In this document: one piece after another, positions 9,752 through 19,526 of the stretch | How the letters are laid out: the number at the start of each line of letters is the position of its first letter | Numbering within the stretch: position 1 is the stretch's first letter | Assembly: GCF_024746815.1 (NCBI RefSeq) | Contig: NZ_CP080525.1 | Span: 4,644,501 to 4,708,500, forward strand | Source of the DNA: Mesorhizobium sp. AR07 | Lineage (GTDB): Bacteria > Pseudomonadota > Alphaproteobacteria > Rhizobiales > Rhizobiaceae | Direction: 5' to 3' | DNA: 64,000 nucleotides | Made by a program: the position numbers and the translations under genes | Notes under the pieces: model-generated | Databases searched by the model: none | Told to the model about the DNA's origin: nothing | What the model saw: only the letters and a program-made list of their open reading frames with translations

Positions 9752-10738
9752 ATGACCGGCGGTTTCGGGAGGCAGGACGTGAATACCCGACAGGATGGCG
9801 GCAGCAACAGGCTGGACGACGCGGCGCGCGCCGGCTGGCTCTATTATGTTGCCGGCAACACGCAGGACCAGATCGCCGCCACGCTCGGCATTTCGCGGCA
9901 GACGGCGCAGCGGCTGGTGTCGCTGGCGGTGTCGGAAGGCCTGATCAAGGTCCGGGTCGACCATCCGATCGCCAATTGCCTTGATCTGGCGGCACGGCTG
10001 AAATCGCGCTTCGCGCTCGATCTGGTCGAGGTGGTGCCGAGCGATCCCAATTCATCCTCCACCACGATCGGCATCGCCGAGGCGGCCGCAGCCGAGATCG
10101 AGCGGCGGCTGCGGTCGCCAACGCCGATCATCATGGCGATCGGCACCGGGCGCACGCTGAAAGCGGCGATCGAGCAACTGCCGCCGATGGAATGTCCGCA
10201 GCACAAGGTGGTGTCCCTGACCGGCAACATCTCGCCGGACGGCTCGGCCGCCTTCTACAACGTCATCTTCACCATGGCCGACAGGGTCAAGGCACGGTCC
10301 TTCCCGATGCCGCTGCCGGTCATTGCCTCCTCGCCGGAGGAGCGCGAGATGTTGCTCAACCAGCCGATGATCCAGCCGACGCTGGCGCTGGCCGCCGAAG
10401 CCGACGTCACCTTCATCGGCATTGGCGATCTCGGCCCCAAGGCACCGCTCTACGAGGATGGCTTCATTTCGGAAAGCGAACTGAAGGCGCTGCAGAAGGC
10501 CGGCGGCATCGCCGAAATCGTCGGCTGGGTGTTCGATCGCGAAGGCCGCATGATCGAGGGCATCACCAACGACCGGGTGTCTTCGGCGTCGCTGCCGTCG
10601 CGCGAAAAGTCGCTGGTGATCGCATTGGCGATGGGCGACCGAAAACTGCCGGGCATCTTGGCGGCGGCCAACCGGCGGCTGATCAACGGCCTCATCACCG
10701 ACGAGCGGACCGCCGCCGCCCTGCTGGCCAGCCTGTGA
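9752..10738 (+). CDS. SorC/DeoR-type sugar-binding transcriptional regulator
   Basis: 328 residues. A helix-turn-helix at about residues 38-62 (TQDQIAATLGISRQTAQRLVSLAV) is followed by a SorC sugar-phosphate-binding domain with TIGIAEAAAAEIERRL, AIGTGRTL, VSLTGNIS and IGIGDLGPKAPLYEDGFIS. Such regulators respond to phosphorylated sugars and control polyol operons; this one is the best candidate for the smo operon 1.5 kb downstream. It starts 231 bases from the divergent HAD gene. The ATG at 9752 gives a somewhat long N-terminus, so a later start is possible. Confidence 0.9.
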   Translation: MTGGFGRQDVNTRQDGGSNRLDDAARAGWLYYVAGNTQDQIAATLGISRQTAQRLVSLAVSEGLIKVRVDHPIANCLDLAARLKSRFALDLVEVVPSDPNSSSTTIGIAEAAAAEIERRLRSPTPIIMAIGTGRTLKAAIEQLPPMECPQHKVVSLTGNISPDGSAAFYNVIFTMADRVKARSFPMPLPVIASSPEEREMLLNQPMIQPTLALAAEADVTFIGIGDLGPKAPLYEDGFISESELKALQKAGGIAEIVGWVFDREGRMIEGITNDRVSSASLPSREKSLVIALAMGDRKLPGILAAANRRLINGLITDERTAAALLASL

Positions 10739-10803
10739 CCCGAACCTGCGTTGCTTGCGGGACGCAGCCGCACCAAGACTGATTTTGGATAAAGCCAGCC
10801 AGG

Positions 10804-10989
10804 CTATTTGCCCCGCCCGGAAGGGTCGTTGCCGTCAAGGAAGCCGAGGTCGCGCTGCAGATGCGGCGACAGGTCCCTGATGTCGAGATGCGCCCTCCTT
10901 TTTACCGCGAACCAGCCAAATCCATCGGTGAGCCACGAAACCCAGCGATGATCTGGAGCGGGAGTGCACTTTTGCTGTGCCATGGTCAT
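10804..10989 (-). CDS. small DUF1127-like protein
   Basis: 61 residues from ATG 10989, which has GAAGG 9 bases upstream; a TTG at 10998 and an ATG at 10983 are alternatives. The C-terminal part, with AHLDIRDLSPHLQRDLGFLDG, has the DUF1127 pattern (Arg-rich, then L..R.L.D.G). Small DUF1127 proteins in alphaproteobacteria bind RNA and affect phosphate and carbon metabolism. The gene is divergent from the LysR gene at 11099, and the shared 109-bp gap contains a TGACAT/ATGTC site. Confidence 0.7.
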   Translation of the reverse strand: MTMAQQKCTPAPDHRWVSWLTDGFGWFAVKRRAHLDIRDLSPHLQRDLGFLDGNDPSGRGK

Positions 10990-11027
10990 GATCGTCAACC
11001 TTCGCTATCCTGAACCCGAATGACGGG

Positions 11028-11042
11028 TGACATTGAATGTCG
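11028..11042. promoter_or_regulatory. candidate operator between DUF1127 and LysR genes
   Basis: TGACAT-TGA-ATGTCG: the half-sites TGACAT and ATGTC(g) are inverted around three bases. The same half-sites occur around five bases at 12154-12170 in front of smoE. The site is 57 bases upstream of the LysR start, a usual place for LysR autoregulation. Confidence 0.35.
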
Positions 11043-11098
11043 GTCTTGCCGGCCGGCTTTGCCAATCGAACGTCGATCATGGCCCATAAGGAGGCCTT

Positions 11099-12004
11099 AT
11101 GCCTGACCTCGGCTCGCGACAGGTTTCCCAGCTCCCGCCGCTGCAAGCGATCAGGGTGTTCGACGCGGTGGCGCGGCATCTTTCCTTCACCAAGGCCGCC
11201 GGCGAACTCGGTATGACACAGGCCGCGGTCAGCTATCAGATCAAGGTGCTGGAGGAGCGTGTCGGCTCGGCATTGTTCCTGCGCCGGCCACGACAGATCG
11301 CACTGACCGAGGCCGGGCAGCGTCTGGCGCCCGCCGTCGGCGAGGCTTTTGCCATCCTCGGCCAGGCCTATGCCGCGGCGCGCGCCGGGGCCGACGGGTT
11401 GCTGTGCGTCACCACCGTGCTGACCTTTGCCTCGAACTGGCTGGCGCACCGGCTGGGCTCGTTCCAGATCGCTCATCCCGCGCTTGCCGTGCGGCTCGAG
11501 ACGTCGAGCCGCCTGACCGACTTCGCCCGTGAGGACGTCGATCTCGCCATCCGCTCGGGCGGCGGCAAATGGCCGGGTCTGGAGGCGCACAAGCTGCTCG
11601 ATGCCGATTTCACGCCGATGCTGAGCCCGAAACTCGCGGCAAGCATCGGCGGTGTCAACGAACCGGCCGACCTCTTGCGGCTGCCGATCCTCGATCCCGG
11701 CGACATCTGGTGGACGGAGTGGTTTTCGGCTGCCGGCGTCAACTCGCATGACCTTGCCAGGCGGCCCGGCAGCAGCATGGGCGCGCAGGCCTATGAGGCC
11801 AATGCGGCCATCGCCGGTCATGGCGTGGCGATCCTGACCAGGGCGCTGTTCAAGGCGGAACTGGCCGACGGCCGGCTGATCCAGCCTTTCGATCGGGTTG
11901 GCGACGATGGCCACGCCTATTGGCTGGTCTATCCGGAGGCGCGCCGCAACGTGCCGAAAATCCGCGCCTTCCGCGACTGGCTGCTGGCCGAGATCGCCTG
12001 CTGA
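11099..12004 (+). CDS. LysR-family transcriptional regulator (GcvA-like)
   Basis: 301 residues. The N-terminal winged helix-turn-helix has PPLQAIRVFDAVARHLSFTKAAGELGMTQAAVSYQIKVLEE, close to the GcvA subgroup; the rest is a type-2 periplasmic-binding-like effector domain. AAGGAGG lies just before the ATG, a strong ribosome site that fixes the start. The gene is divergent from the DUF1127 gene. Its target is unknown; candidates are the DUF1127 gene or the smo operon, since both upstream regions carry TGACAT/ATGTC half-sites. Confidence 0.92.
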   Translation: MPDLGSRQVSQLPPLQAIRVFDAVARHLSFTKAAGELGMTQAAVSYQIKVLEERVGSALFLRRPRQIALTEAGQRLAPAVGEAFAILGQAYAAARAGADGLLCVTTVLTFASNWLAHRLGSFQIAHPALAVRLETSSRLTDFAREDVDLAIRSGGGKWPGLEAHKLLDADFTPMLSPKLAASIGGVNEPADLLRLPILDPGDIWWTEWFSAAGVNSHDLARRPGSSMGAQAYEANAAIAGHGVAILTRALFKAELADGRLIQPFDRVGDDGHAYWLVYPEARRNVPKIRAFRDWLLAEIAC

Positions 12005-12152
12005 CAGGCAGGCCCTCAACCGACCAATCCTGCCGGCCTTTCTGTCCTGACGCCTGAATATCAGGCAGGAGGCGACGTTTGCATTGGCAATCTCCACGCA
12101 CCCTATCGTCCGGCGGCATCGCCGAGTGCTGCGCTGCAGCATCGAATCCGGC

Positions 12153-12182
12153 TTGACATAATTAATGTCAGGTGAGTAATTG
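12153..12182 (+). promoter_or_regulatory. candidate smo operon promoter and operator
   Basis: A -35 box TTGACA (12153-12158) and a weak -10 TAATTG (12177-12182) with an 18-base spacer. A perfect inverted repeat, TGACAT-aatta-ATGTCA (12154-12170), overlaps the -35 box, so a repressor bound there would block polymerase. The smoE start is 46 bases beyond the -10. The bound protein could be the SorC-type regulator or the LysR protein encoded just upstream. Confidence 0.45.
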
Positions 12183-12228
12183 CTCAAAGCCAAGGCAAAT
12201 GCTCATCTTGGTTCATGGGAGGAATTTG

Positions 12229-13539
12229 ATGAAACTTCGCACGCTCACCCTGGGCTTGTTGTCGGCCAGCGCTCTTGCCTTCGCCGCACATGCCGAATCC
12301 ATCACCATCGCCACCGTCAACAATGGCGATATGGTCCGCATGCAGAAGCTTACGGACGACTTCACCAAGGCTAACCCCGACATCAAGCTCAACTGGGTTA
12401 CGCTCGAAGAAAACGTGCTGCGCGAGCGCGTCACCACCGACATCGCCACCAAGGGCGGCCAGTATGACGTGATGACCATCGGCACCTATGAAGTTCCGAT
12501 CTGGGCCAAGCAGAGCTGGCTTCTGCCGCTCGACAAGCTCGGCGCCGACTATGACGTCAAGGACATCATCCCGGCCATCGCCGGCGGTCTTTCGGTCGAC
12601 GGCAAGCTCTATGCCGCGCCTTTCTACGGCGAAAGCTCCTTCGTCATGTACCGCAAGGACCTGATGGACAAGGCCGGGCTGAAGATGCCCGACGCGCCGA
12701 CCTGGGACTTCATCCGCCAGGCCGCCGACAAGATGACCGACCGCGCCAATGGCGTGAACGGTGTCTGCCTGCGCGGCAAGGCTGGCTGGGGCGAGAACAT
12801 GGCCTTCCTGACCGCCATGTCGAACTCCTTCGGCGCCCGCTGGTTCGACGAGAACTGGAAGCCGCAGTTCGATCAGCCTGAATGGAAGAAGACGCTGCAG
12901 TTCTATGTCGACCTGATGAAGGCCGACGGCCCGGAGGGCGCGTCCTCCAACGGCTTCAACGAAAACCTGGCGCTGTTCCAGCAGGGCAAGTGCGGCATGT
13001 GGATCGATGCCACCGTCGCCGCGTCCTTCGTTTCGGACCCGAAGAACTCCACCGTCGCCGACAAGGTCGGTTATGCGCTGGCGCCCGACAATGGCCTGGG
13101 CAAGCGCGGCAACTGGCTGTGGGCGTGGTCGCTGGCCATTCCCGCCGGGACGCAAAAGGCTGATGCCGCCGAGAAGTTCGTTTCCTGGGCGACCAGCAAG
13201 CACTATGCGGAGCTCGTCGCTGCCAAGGAAGGCTGGGCCAACGTTCCTCCGGGCACGCGCTCCTCGCTCTATGCCAATGCCGACTACCAGAAGGCGGCTC
13301 CGTTCGCCAAGATGACGCTGGACTCCATCAACGCCGCCGACCCGACGCATCCGACCGTCAAGCCGGTGCCCTATGTCGGCGTCCAGTTCGTCGCCATCCC
13401 TGAGTTCCAAGGACTTGGCACCACTGTCGGCCAGCTCTTCTCGGCGGCACTTGCCGGCCAGTCGAGCGTCGACGATGCCTTGAAGCAGGCCCAGGACGCT
13501 GCCACTGCGGCAATGACCGAAGGCGGGTATATCAAGTAA
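12229..13539 (+). CDS. smoE: sorbitol/mannitol ABC transporter substrate-binding protein SmoE
   Basis: 436 residues, family 1 extracellular solute-binding protein. MKLRTLTLGLLSASALAFAA is the signal peptide with cleavage near AHA-ES; GGGAGGA 5 bases upstream fixes the start. Conserved blocks include YDVMTIGTYEVPIWAKQSWLLPLD and FYGESSFVMYRKDLMD, typical of polyol-binding SmoE/MtlE. It captures hexitols in the periplasm for SmoF/SmoG. It is the first gene of smoE-F-G-K-S-mtlK; the strong hairpin after it probably raises its expression over the permeases. Confidence 0.93.
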   Translation: MKLRTLTLGLLSASALAFAAHAESITIATVNNGDMVRMQKLTDDFTKANPDIKLNWVTLEENVLRERVTTDIATKGGQYDVMTIGTYEVPIWAKQSWLLPLDKLGADYDVKDIIPAIAGGLSVDGKLYAAPFYGESSFVMYRKDLMDKAGLKMPDAPTWDFIRQAADKMTDRANGVNGVCLRGKAGWGENMAFLTAMSNSFGARWFDENWKPQFDQPEWKKTLQFYVDLMKADGPEGASSNGFNENLALFQQGKCGMWIDATVAASFVSDPKNSTVADKVGYALAPDNGLGKRGNWLWAWSLAIPAGTQKADAAEKFVSWATSKHYAELVAAKEGWANVPPGTRSSLYANADYQKAAPFAKMTLDSINAADPTHPTVKPVPYVGVQFVAIPEFQGLGTTVGQLFSAALAGQSSVDDALKQAQDAATAAMTEGGYIK

Positions 13540-13584
13540 GGCTCCTCCCGGTGCCGAATGTCGGCCGCATACCATGACCGGCAA

Positions 13585-13614
13585 CGGCCGCCCGAGTCCC
13601 AGTTCGGGCGGCCG
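13585..13614 (+). terminator. strong hairpin between smoE and smoF
   Basis: CGGCCGCCCGA (13585-13595) pairs perfectly with TCGGGCGGCCG (13604-13614) over an 8-nt loop, followed by CCTTTA. It lies 46 bases after smoE and 50 before smoF. Hairpins here are typical of ABC operons in which the binding-protein mRNA is stabilised and only some transcripts continue. Confidence 0.65.
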
Positions 13615-13663
13615 CCTTTAATGCCCCTTGAAAATTCAGTCTGACCATTGAAGGGTGACCGTC

Positions 13664-14536
13664 ATGGCTACTCAGCAGACCCGTTCGCTTGCCCGTTTCA
13701 TGATGGCGCCATCCGTCGTCCTGCTGCTGGTCTGGATGGTTATTCCACTGGCGCTGACGCTGTGGTTCTCCTTCCAGCAGTACAACCCGCTCAATCCGAT
13801 CCGCGACGGCTTCGTCGGCTTCTCGAACTACGCGCTGTTCTATTCCAACCCCGCCTTCCTGCAATCGATCCTCAACACGCTCACGCTGGTGGTCAGCGTG
13901 CTGTTGATCACGGTGATCGGCGGCATCCTGCTGGCACTGCTGATCGATCAGCCGATGTGGGGACAAGGGATCGTGCGCATCCTGGTCATCTCGCCGTTCT
14001 TCGTCATGCCGCCGGTGGCCGCATTGGTCTGGAAGAACATGATCATGCACCCGCAATACGGGGTCTTTGCCGACATCGCGCGCTTCTTCGGCACCCAGCC
14101 GATCGACTGGTTCGGGCAGCATCCGATGCTGGCGATCATCATCATCGTCGCCTGGCAATGGCTGCCCTTCGCGACACTGATCCTCCTGACCGCGCTGCAA
14201 TCGCTTGACGGCGAGCAGAAGGAGGCCGCCGAGATGGACGGCGCCGGTTTCATCAGCCGCTTCATCTATCTGACGCTGCCGCACATGTCGCGCGCCATCA
14301 CCGTCGTCATCCTGATCCAGACGATCTTCCTTTTGTCGGTCTATGCCGAGATCCTCGTCACCACCAATGGCGGTCCTGGATACGCCTCCACCAACCTGCC
14401 TTTCCTCGTCTACCAGAAGGCCTTGCTGGAGTTCAAAATCGGCCAGGCATCCGCCGGCGGCATCATCGCTGTCATTCTCGCCAACATCGTTGCCTTCTTC
14501 GCCATGCGCGCCGTCGGCAAGAACCTGGACAAGTAA
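13664..14536 (+). CDS. smoF: polyol ABC transporter permease SmoF
   Basis: 290 residues with six predicted membrane helices and the inner-membrane EAA loop EAAEMDGAGFISRFIYLTLPH that contacts the ATPase. The N-terminal MMAPSVVLLLVWMVIPLALTLWFSF is the MalF-type first helix. AAGGG lies 9 bases before ATG 13664. It forms the inner-membrane channel with SmoG. Specificity for sorbitol/mannitol is inferred from the operon. Confidence 0.93.
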   Translation: MATQQTRSLARFMMAPSVVLLLVWMVIPLALTLWFSFQQYNPLNPIRDGFVGFSNYALFYSNPAFLQSILNTLTLVVSVLLITVIGGILLALLIDQPMWGQGIVRILVISPFFVMPPVAALVWKNMIMHPQYGVFADIARFFGTQPIDWFGQHPMLAIIIIVAWQWLPFATLILLTALQSLDGEQKEAAEMDGAGFISRFIYLTLPHMSRAITVVILIQTIFLLSVYAEILVTTNGGPGYASTNLPFLVYQKALLEFKIGQASAGGIIAVILANIVAFFAMRAVGKNLDK

Positions 14537-14547
14537 GGGAGGATACG

Positions 14548-15372
14548 ATGGCACGTGCAGTCACCACCCAGCACAAGACAATCGCGACAGTTGCCGCCTG
14601 GATCGTCGCGCTGCTGATCTTCTTTCCGATCTTCTATACGATCATCACCTCGTTCAAGTCGGAGCAGGAAGCCATCCAGGGCTTCAACCTGATCCCGTCG
14701 GGGACATTTGAGAGCTACACCGAGGTTCAGGCGCAGAGCGGCTACTTCAAGTTCTTCCTGAATTCGGTGCTGCTCTCGGTCGGCTCGACCATCCTGGCCC
14801 TGCTCGTCGCCATTCCGGCGGCATGGTCGATGGCGTTTGCGCCGACCAAGCGAACCAAGGACATCCTGATGTGGATGCTGTCCACCAAGATGATGCCGGC
14901 GGTCGCCGTGCTGTTCCCGATCTACCTGATCTTCCGCAACCTCGGACTGCTCGACAGCCGCATCGGCCTGATGGTCATGCTGATGCTGATCAACCTGCCG
15001 ATCGTGGTGTGGATGCTCTACACCTACTTCCGCGAAATCCCGGGCGAGATCCTGGAAGCGGCGCGCATGGACGGCGCCTCGCTGTGGAACGAGATCGTCT
15101 ATGTGCTGACGCCGATGGCGGTGCCGGGCATCGCCTCGACGATGCTGCTCAACATCATCCTGGCCTGGAACGAGGCGTTCTGGACCATCCGGCTGACCAC
15201 CACGGAAGCAGCACCCTTGACCGCCTTCATCAGCTCGTTCTCCAGCCCGCAAGGCCTGTTCTGGGCCAAGCTTTCGGCCGCCTCTACACTGGCCATCGCG
15301 CCGATCCTGATCATGGGCTGGTTCAGCCAGAAGCAATTGGTGCGCGGCCTGACCTTTGGCGCGGTGAAGTAA
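14548..15372 (+). CDS. smoG: polyol ABC transporter permease SmoG
   Basis: 274 residues, MalG-type permease. It has six hydrophobic segments; the first (IATVAAWIVALLIFFPIFYTIITSFK) and the EAA loop EAARMDGASLWNEIVYVLTP are clear. It starts 11 bases after smoF with GGGAGG upstream. It pairs with SmoF in the inner membrane for hexitol import. Confidence 0.93.
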   Translation: MARAVTTQHKTIATVAAWIVALLIFFPIFYTIITSFKSEQEAIQGFNLIPSGTFESYTEVQAQSGYFKFFLNSVLLSVGSTILALLVAIPAAWSMAFAPTKRTKDILMWMLSTKMMPAVAVLFPIYLIFRNLGLLDSRIGLMVMLMLINLPIVVWMLYTYFREIPGEILEAARMDGASLWNEIVYVLTPMAVPGIASTMLLNIILAWNEAFWTIRLTTTEAAPLTAFISSFSSPQGLFWAKLSAASTLAIAPILIMGWFSQKQLVRGLTFGAVK

Positions 15373-15423
15373 CGGAAATTGCCTGAAGCAATCGGCAGGA
15401 AATAACCCCTCGGGGAGGAAACC

Positions 15424-16422
<999 letters not shown>

Positions 16423-16424
16423 GC

Positions 16425-17195
16425 ATGCGACTGGCCGGCAAATCCGCGCTGATCACGGGCTCGGCCCGCGGCATCGGCAGGGCCTTCGCCGAAGCCTATG
16501 CCGGCGAAGGCGCCACGGTAGCGATTGCCGATATCAACCTTGAGGCTGCCGAAAAGACAGCCGCCGAGATCGGCGGCAAGGCCTATGCCGTGAAACTCGA
16601 TGTCACGGATCAAGCGTCGATCGACGCCGCGGTAAAGGCGGTGGAGACCAGGACCGGCGGCCTCGACATATTGATCAACAACGCGGCTTTGTTCGACCTG
16701 GCACCGATCGTCGAGATATCGAGGGCGAGTTACGAAAAACTGTTTTCGGTCAATGTCGCCGGCACGCTGTTCATGTTGCAGGCGGCCGCCCGCTCGATGA
16801 TCGCGCGGGGCAAGGGCGGCAAGATCATCAACATGGCGAGCCAGGCCGGCCGACGCGGCGAGGCTCTGGTCGGCGTCTATTGCGCCACCAAGGCCGCCGT
16901 TATCTCGCTGACCCAGTCTGCGGGCCTCGACCTGATCAAGCACCGCATCAACGTCAACGCGATTGCCCCCGGCGTCGTCGACGGCGAGCACTGGGATCAT
17001 GTCGATTCGCTGTTCGCCAAATTCGAGAACCGGCCGAAGGGCGAGAAGAAGAAGCTGGTTGGCGAGGCGGTGCCGTATGGCCGTATGGGCACGGCCCAGG
17101 ACCTCACCGGCATGGCGGTTTTTCTGGCCAGCAGCGACGCCGAATACATCGTCGCCCAGACCTACAATGTCGATGGCGGCCAGTGGATGAGTTGA
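16425..17195 (+). CDS. smoS: sorbitol dehydrogenase SmoS (SDR family)
   Basis: 256 residues of the short-chain dehydrogenase family. The cofactor motif TGSARGIG is at residues 11-18, NNAAL follows, the catalytic Ser is in INMASQAG and Tyr-x3-Lys is in VYCATKAAV. It oxidises sorbitol to fructose (and related hexitols such as galactitol in rhizobia) with NAD. A GTG 6 bases upstream is an alternative start. A 15-bp perfect hairpin follows the gene. Confidence 0.92.
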   Translation: MRLAGKSALITGSARGIGRAFAEAYAGEGATVAIADINLEAAEKTAAEIGGKAYAVKLDVTDQASIDAAVKAVETRTGGLDILINNAALFDLAPIVEISRASYEKLFSVNVAGTLFMLQAAARSMIARGKGGKIINMASQAGRRGEALVGVYCATKAAVISLTQSAGLDLIKHRINVNAIAPGVVDGEHWDHVDSLFAKFENRPKGEKKKLVGEAVPYGRMGTAQDLTGMAVFLASSDAEYIVAQTYNVDGGQWMS

Positions 17196-17205
17196 GGGCG
17201 GGGGT

Positions 17206-17243
17206 GGCCTCTGCTCCTCGTCCCTCCGCGAGGAGCAGAGGCC
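17206..17243 (+). terminator. 15-bp perfect hairpin between smoS and mtlK
   Basis: Arms 17206-17220 and 17229-17243 are exact reverse complements (GGCCTCTGCTCCTCG) around an 8-nt loop, 11 bases after the smoS stop. No U-tract follows, so partial termination or protection of the upstream mRNA from exonucleases is more likely than full termination. Confidence 0.55.
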
Positions 17244-17348
17244 GACACCAGAGGGCGCATCGTCCTTGGAAGATGTGCCGCCCCTAACCCTCTTCCAGTG
17301 AAAACGGGAAGAGAACGAAGGCCGTAGCCTGGCCAAAAGGGTAGAAAA

Positions 17349-18827
17349 ATGACCGTGAAACTCTCGTCTTCAAACCTCTCCAGACTGCCCGCCAAGGTCG
17401 CCGGTCCGAAATATGACCGCGCGGCGCTCAAGCCCGGCATCGTGCATTTCGGCGTCGGCAATTTCCACCGCTCGCATCAGGCGGTCTATCTCGACGACCT
17501 GTTCAATTCGGGCATCGGCCATGACTGGGCGCTGGTCGGCGCCGGCGTTTTCGAGGGCGAGAAGATCGGTCGCGCCAAGCTGCTAGAACAGGACTGGTTG
17601 ACCACGGTGGTCGAACAGGACAGCGGCCATATGAGCGCCCGCGTCACCGGCGCCATGATCGACTTCCTGATGCCGGGCGATGCCGCCGGTGTCATCGAAC
17701 GGCTTGCCGATCCGGCGATCAGGATCGTGTCGCTGACCATCACCGAAGGCGGCTATTTCATCGACCCGGCCTCCGGCGTCTTCAATCCGACCCATCCCGA
17801 CATCGTCGCGGATGCGCTGCCGGGCGCAACCCCGAAGACGGTGTTCGGCATCATTCTGGCCGGGCTGGTCCGCCGCCGCGACGAAGGCACCGTGCCGTTC
17901 ACCGTCATGTCGTGCGACAACATTCCTCACAATGGCCATGTCACCTCCGACGGCGTCATCGGGCTCGCCCGGCTGATCGACGAGGATCTGGCAAACTGGG
18001 TCAGCGAGAATGTCGCCTTTCCCAATGGCATGGTCGATCGCATCACGCCGGCCACCACCGACCGTGAGCGCGGCATTCTGGCCAGCGAGTTCGGGCTAGA
18101 GGACAACTGGCCGGTGTTCTGCGAGCCGTTCCGGCAATGGGTGCTGGAGGACCACTTCACAGACGGCCGCCCACCGCTGGAAAAGGTCGGCGTGCAGTTC
18201 GTCAAGGACGTTGCCCCCTATGAACTGATGAAGATCCGCATCCTCAATGGTGGTCACGCCACCATCGCCTATCCGGCCGGGCTGATGGACATCCATTTCG
18301 TTCATGAGGCGATGCAGGAACCACTGGTCAGCGGCTTTCTGTCGAAACTCGAGCACGACGAGATCATTCCGACCGTGCCGCCGGTGCCCGATACGGTTCT
18401 GGAGGAGTATTACCAGCTCATCGAGAGCCGCTTCTCCAATCCCAAGATCGGCGACACGGTACGCCGGCTCTGCCTCGATGGTTCCAACCGCCAGCCGAAA
18501 TTCATCATCCCGACCATCGCCGACCGGCTGAAAGCCGGAAAAGGCGTCGCCGGCCTGGCGCTGGAATCGGCGCTGTGGTGCCGCTACTGCTTCGGCACGA
18601 CCGATAGCGGCGCCGTCATCGAACCCAACGACCCGAGTTGGGACCGGTTGCAGGCGACGGCAAAAGCGGCAAAGGATGCGCCCGCCGCCTGGCTTGCCAT
18701 GGAGGATATCTACGGCGATGTCGGCCGCGCGACGGCGTTTGTCGAGGCCTTCGCCCATGCGCTCGACGCGCTGTGGGCGAACGGCACGCGCGCCACGCTG
18801 ACGCGCTACCTCGCGGGCAAGCTCTGA
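17349..18827 (+). CDS. mtlK: mannitol 2-dehydrogenase
   Basis: 492 residues, polyol-specific long-chain dehydrogenase. HFGVGNFHRSHQA is the N-terminal NAD-binding region. The catalytic Lys-x4-Asn-x2-His motif is visible in MKIRILNGGHATIAYPAG. It oxidises D-mannitol (and often D-arabitol) to the 2-keto sugar in the cytoplasm without metal. It follows smoS in the same direction, 153 bases away, with the hairpin between them. Length is normal for the family. Confidence 0.95.
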   Translation: MTVKLSSSNLSRLPAKVAGPKYDRAALKPGIVHFGVGNFHRSHQAVYLDDLFNSGIGHDWALVGAGVFEGEKIGRAKLLEQDWLTTVVEQDSGHMSARVTGAMIDFLMPGDAAGVIERLADPAIRIVSLTITEGGYFIDPASGVFNPTHPDIVADALPGATPKTVFGIILAGLVRRRDEGTVPFTVMSCDNIPHNGHVTSDGVIGLARLIDEDLANWVSENVAFPNGMVDRITPATTDRERGILASEFGLEDNWPVFCEPFRQWVLEDHFTDGRPPLEKVGVQFVKDVAPYELMKIRILNGGHATIAYPAGLMDIHFVHEAMQEPLVSGFLSKLEHDEIIPTVPPVPDTVLEEYYQLIESRFSNPKIGDTVRRLCLDGSNRQPKFIIPTIADRLKAGKGVAGLALESALWCRYCFGTTDSGAVIEPNDPSWDRLQATAKAAKDAPAAWLAMEDIYGDVGRATAFVEAFAHALDALWANGTRATLTRYLAGKL

Positions 18828-18842
18828 GACCCATTCGACGCC

Positions 18843-19526
18843 ATGACGCCTGAACTGGTCATCTTCGACTGCGACGGCGTGCTGGTCGACAGCGAGGCGT
18901 TGTCCGTCTCGGCGCTGCTCGGCATGATCAAACTTGCCGGCGGCAGCATCAGTGAGGATGCCGCCTACGAGCATTTCCTCGGCAAGAGCATGAAAAGCGT
19001 GCGCGAGATCCTCGGCCGCGACTTCGGGCTTGATATCACCGACCAGCATCTGACCGAGATGCGCGTCGAATTGATGCGCAAATTCCGCGAGGAACTGAAG
19101 CCGATCCCCGGCGTCAAGGAGATGCTGCCAAGGCTTGGGCTGCCGTTCTGCGTCGCGTCCTCGGGCACGCTCGACCGCATCCGCTACGCGCTCGACGTCA
19201 CCGGATTGCTTGGCGTGATGGAGCCGCATCTGTTCAGCGCCGGCATGGTGAAAAGGGGAAAGCCGGCGCCGGATCTCTTCCTCCATGCCGCCGCCAGCAT
19301 GCGAGCCCATCCGCGCAAATGCCTGGTCGTCGAGGACAGCCCGGCCGGCATCGCCGCCGCGCGGGCGGCGGGCATGCGCGTCCTTGCCTTCACCGGCGGC
19401 TCGCATGCCGGCAACCCGGCCTTGAAAGCGCGGCTTGCGTCGAGTGAACCGGACTTTATATTCGCTGACATGCTGCAATTGCCCGATCTGATTGCAGGCC
19501 TGGGAGCGAGAGTAAGAACATCTTGA
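18843..19526 (+). CDS. HAD-superfamily sugar-phosphate phosphatase
   Basis: 227 residues. Motif I FDCDGVLVDSEAL starts at residue 8; motif II is in VASSGTLDRI, the Lys in KRGKPAPDLF and motif III in VVEDSPAGIAAARAAGM. The cap domain makes it CbbY/GPH-like. It starts 15 bases after mtlK and overlaps the kinase gene by 4 bases, so it belongs to the polyol operon. A likely role is removing or recycling a sugar phosphate from polyol breakdown. It is the second HAD gene around this operon. Confidence 0.9.
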   Translation: MTPELVIFDCDGVLVDSEALSVSALLGMIKLAGGSISEDAAYEHFLGKSMKSVREILGRDFGLDITDQHLTEMRVELMRKFREELKPIPGVKEMLPRLGLPFCVASSGTLDRIRYALDVTGLLGVMEPHLFSAGMVKRGKPAPDLFLHAAASMRAHPRKCLVVEDSPAGIAAARAAGMRVLAFTGGSHAGNPALKARLASSEPDFIFADMLQLPDLIAGLGARVRTS

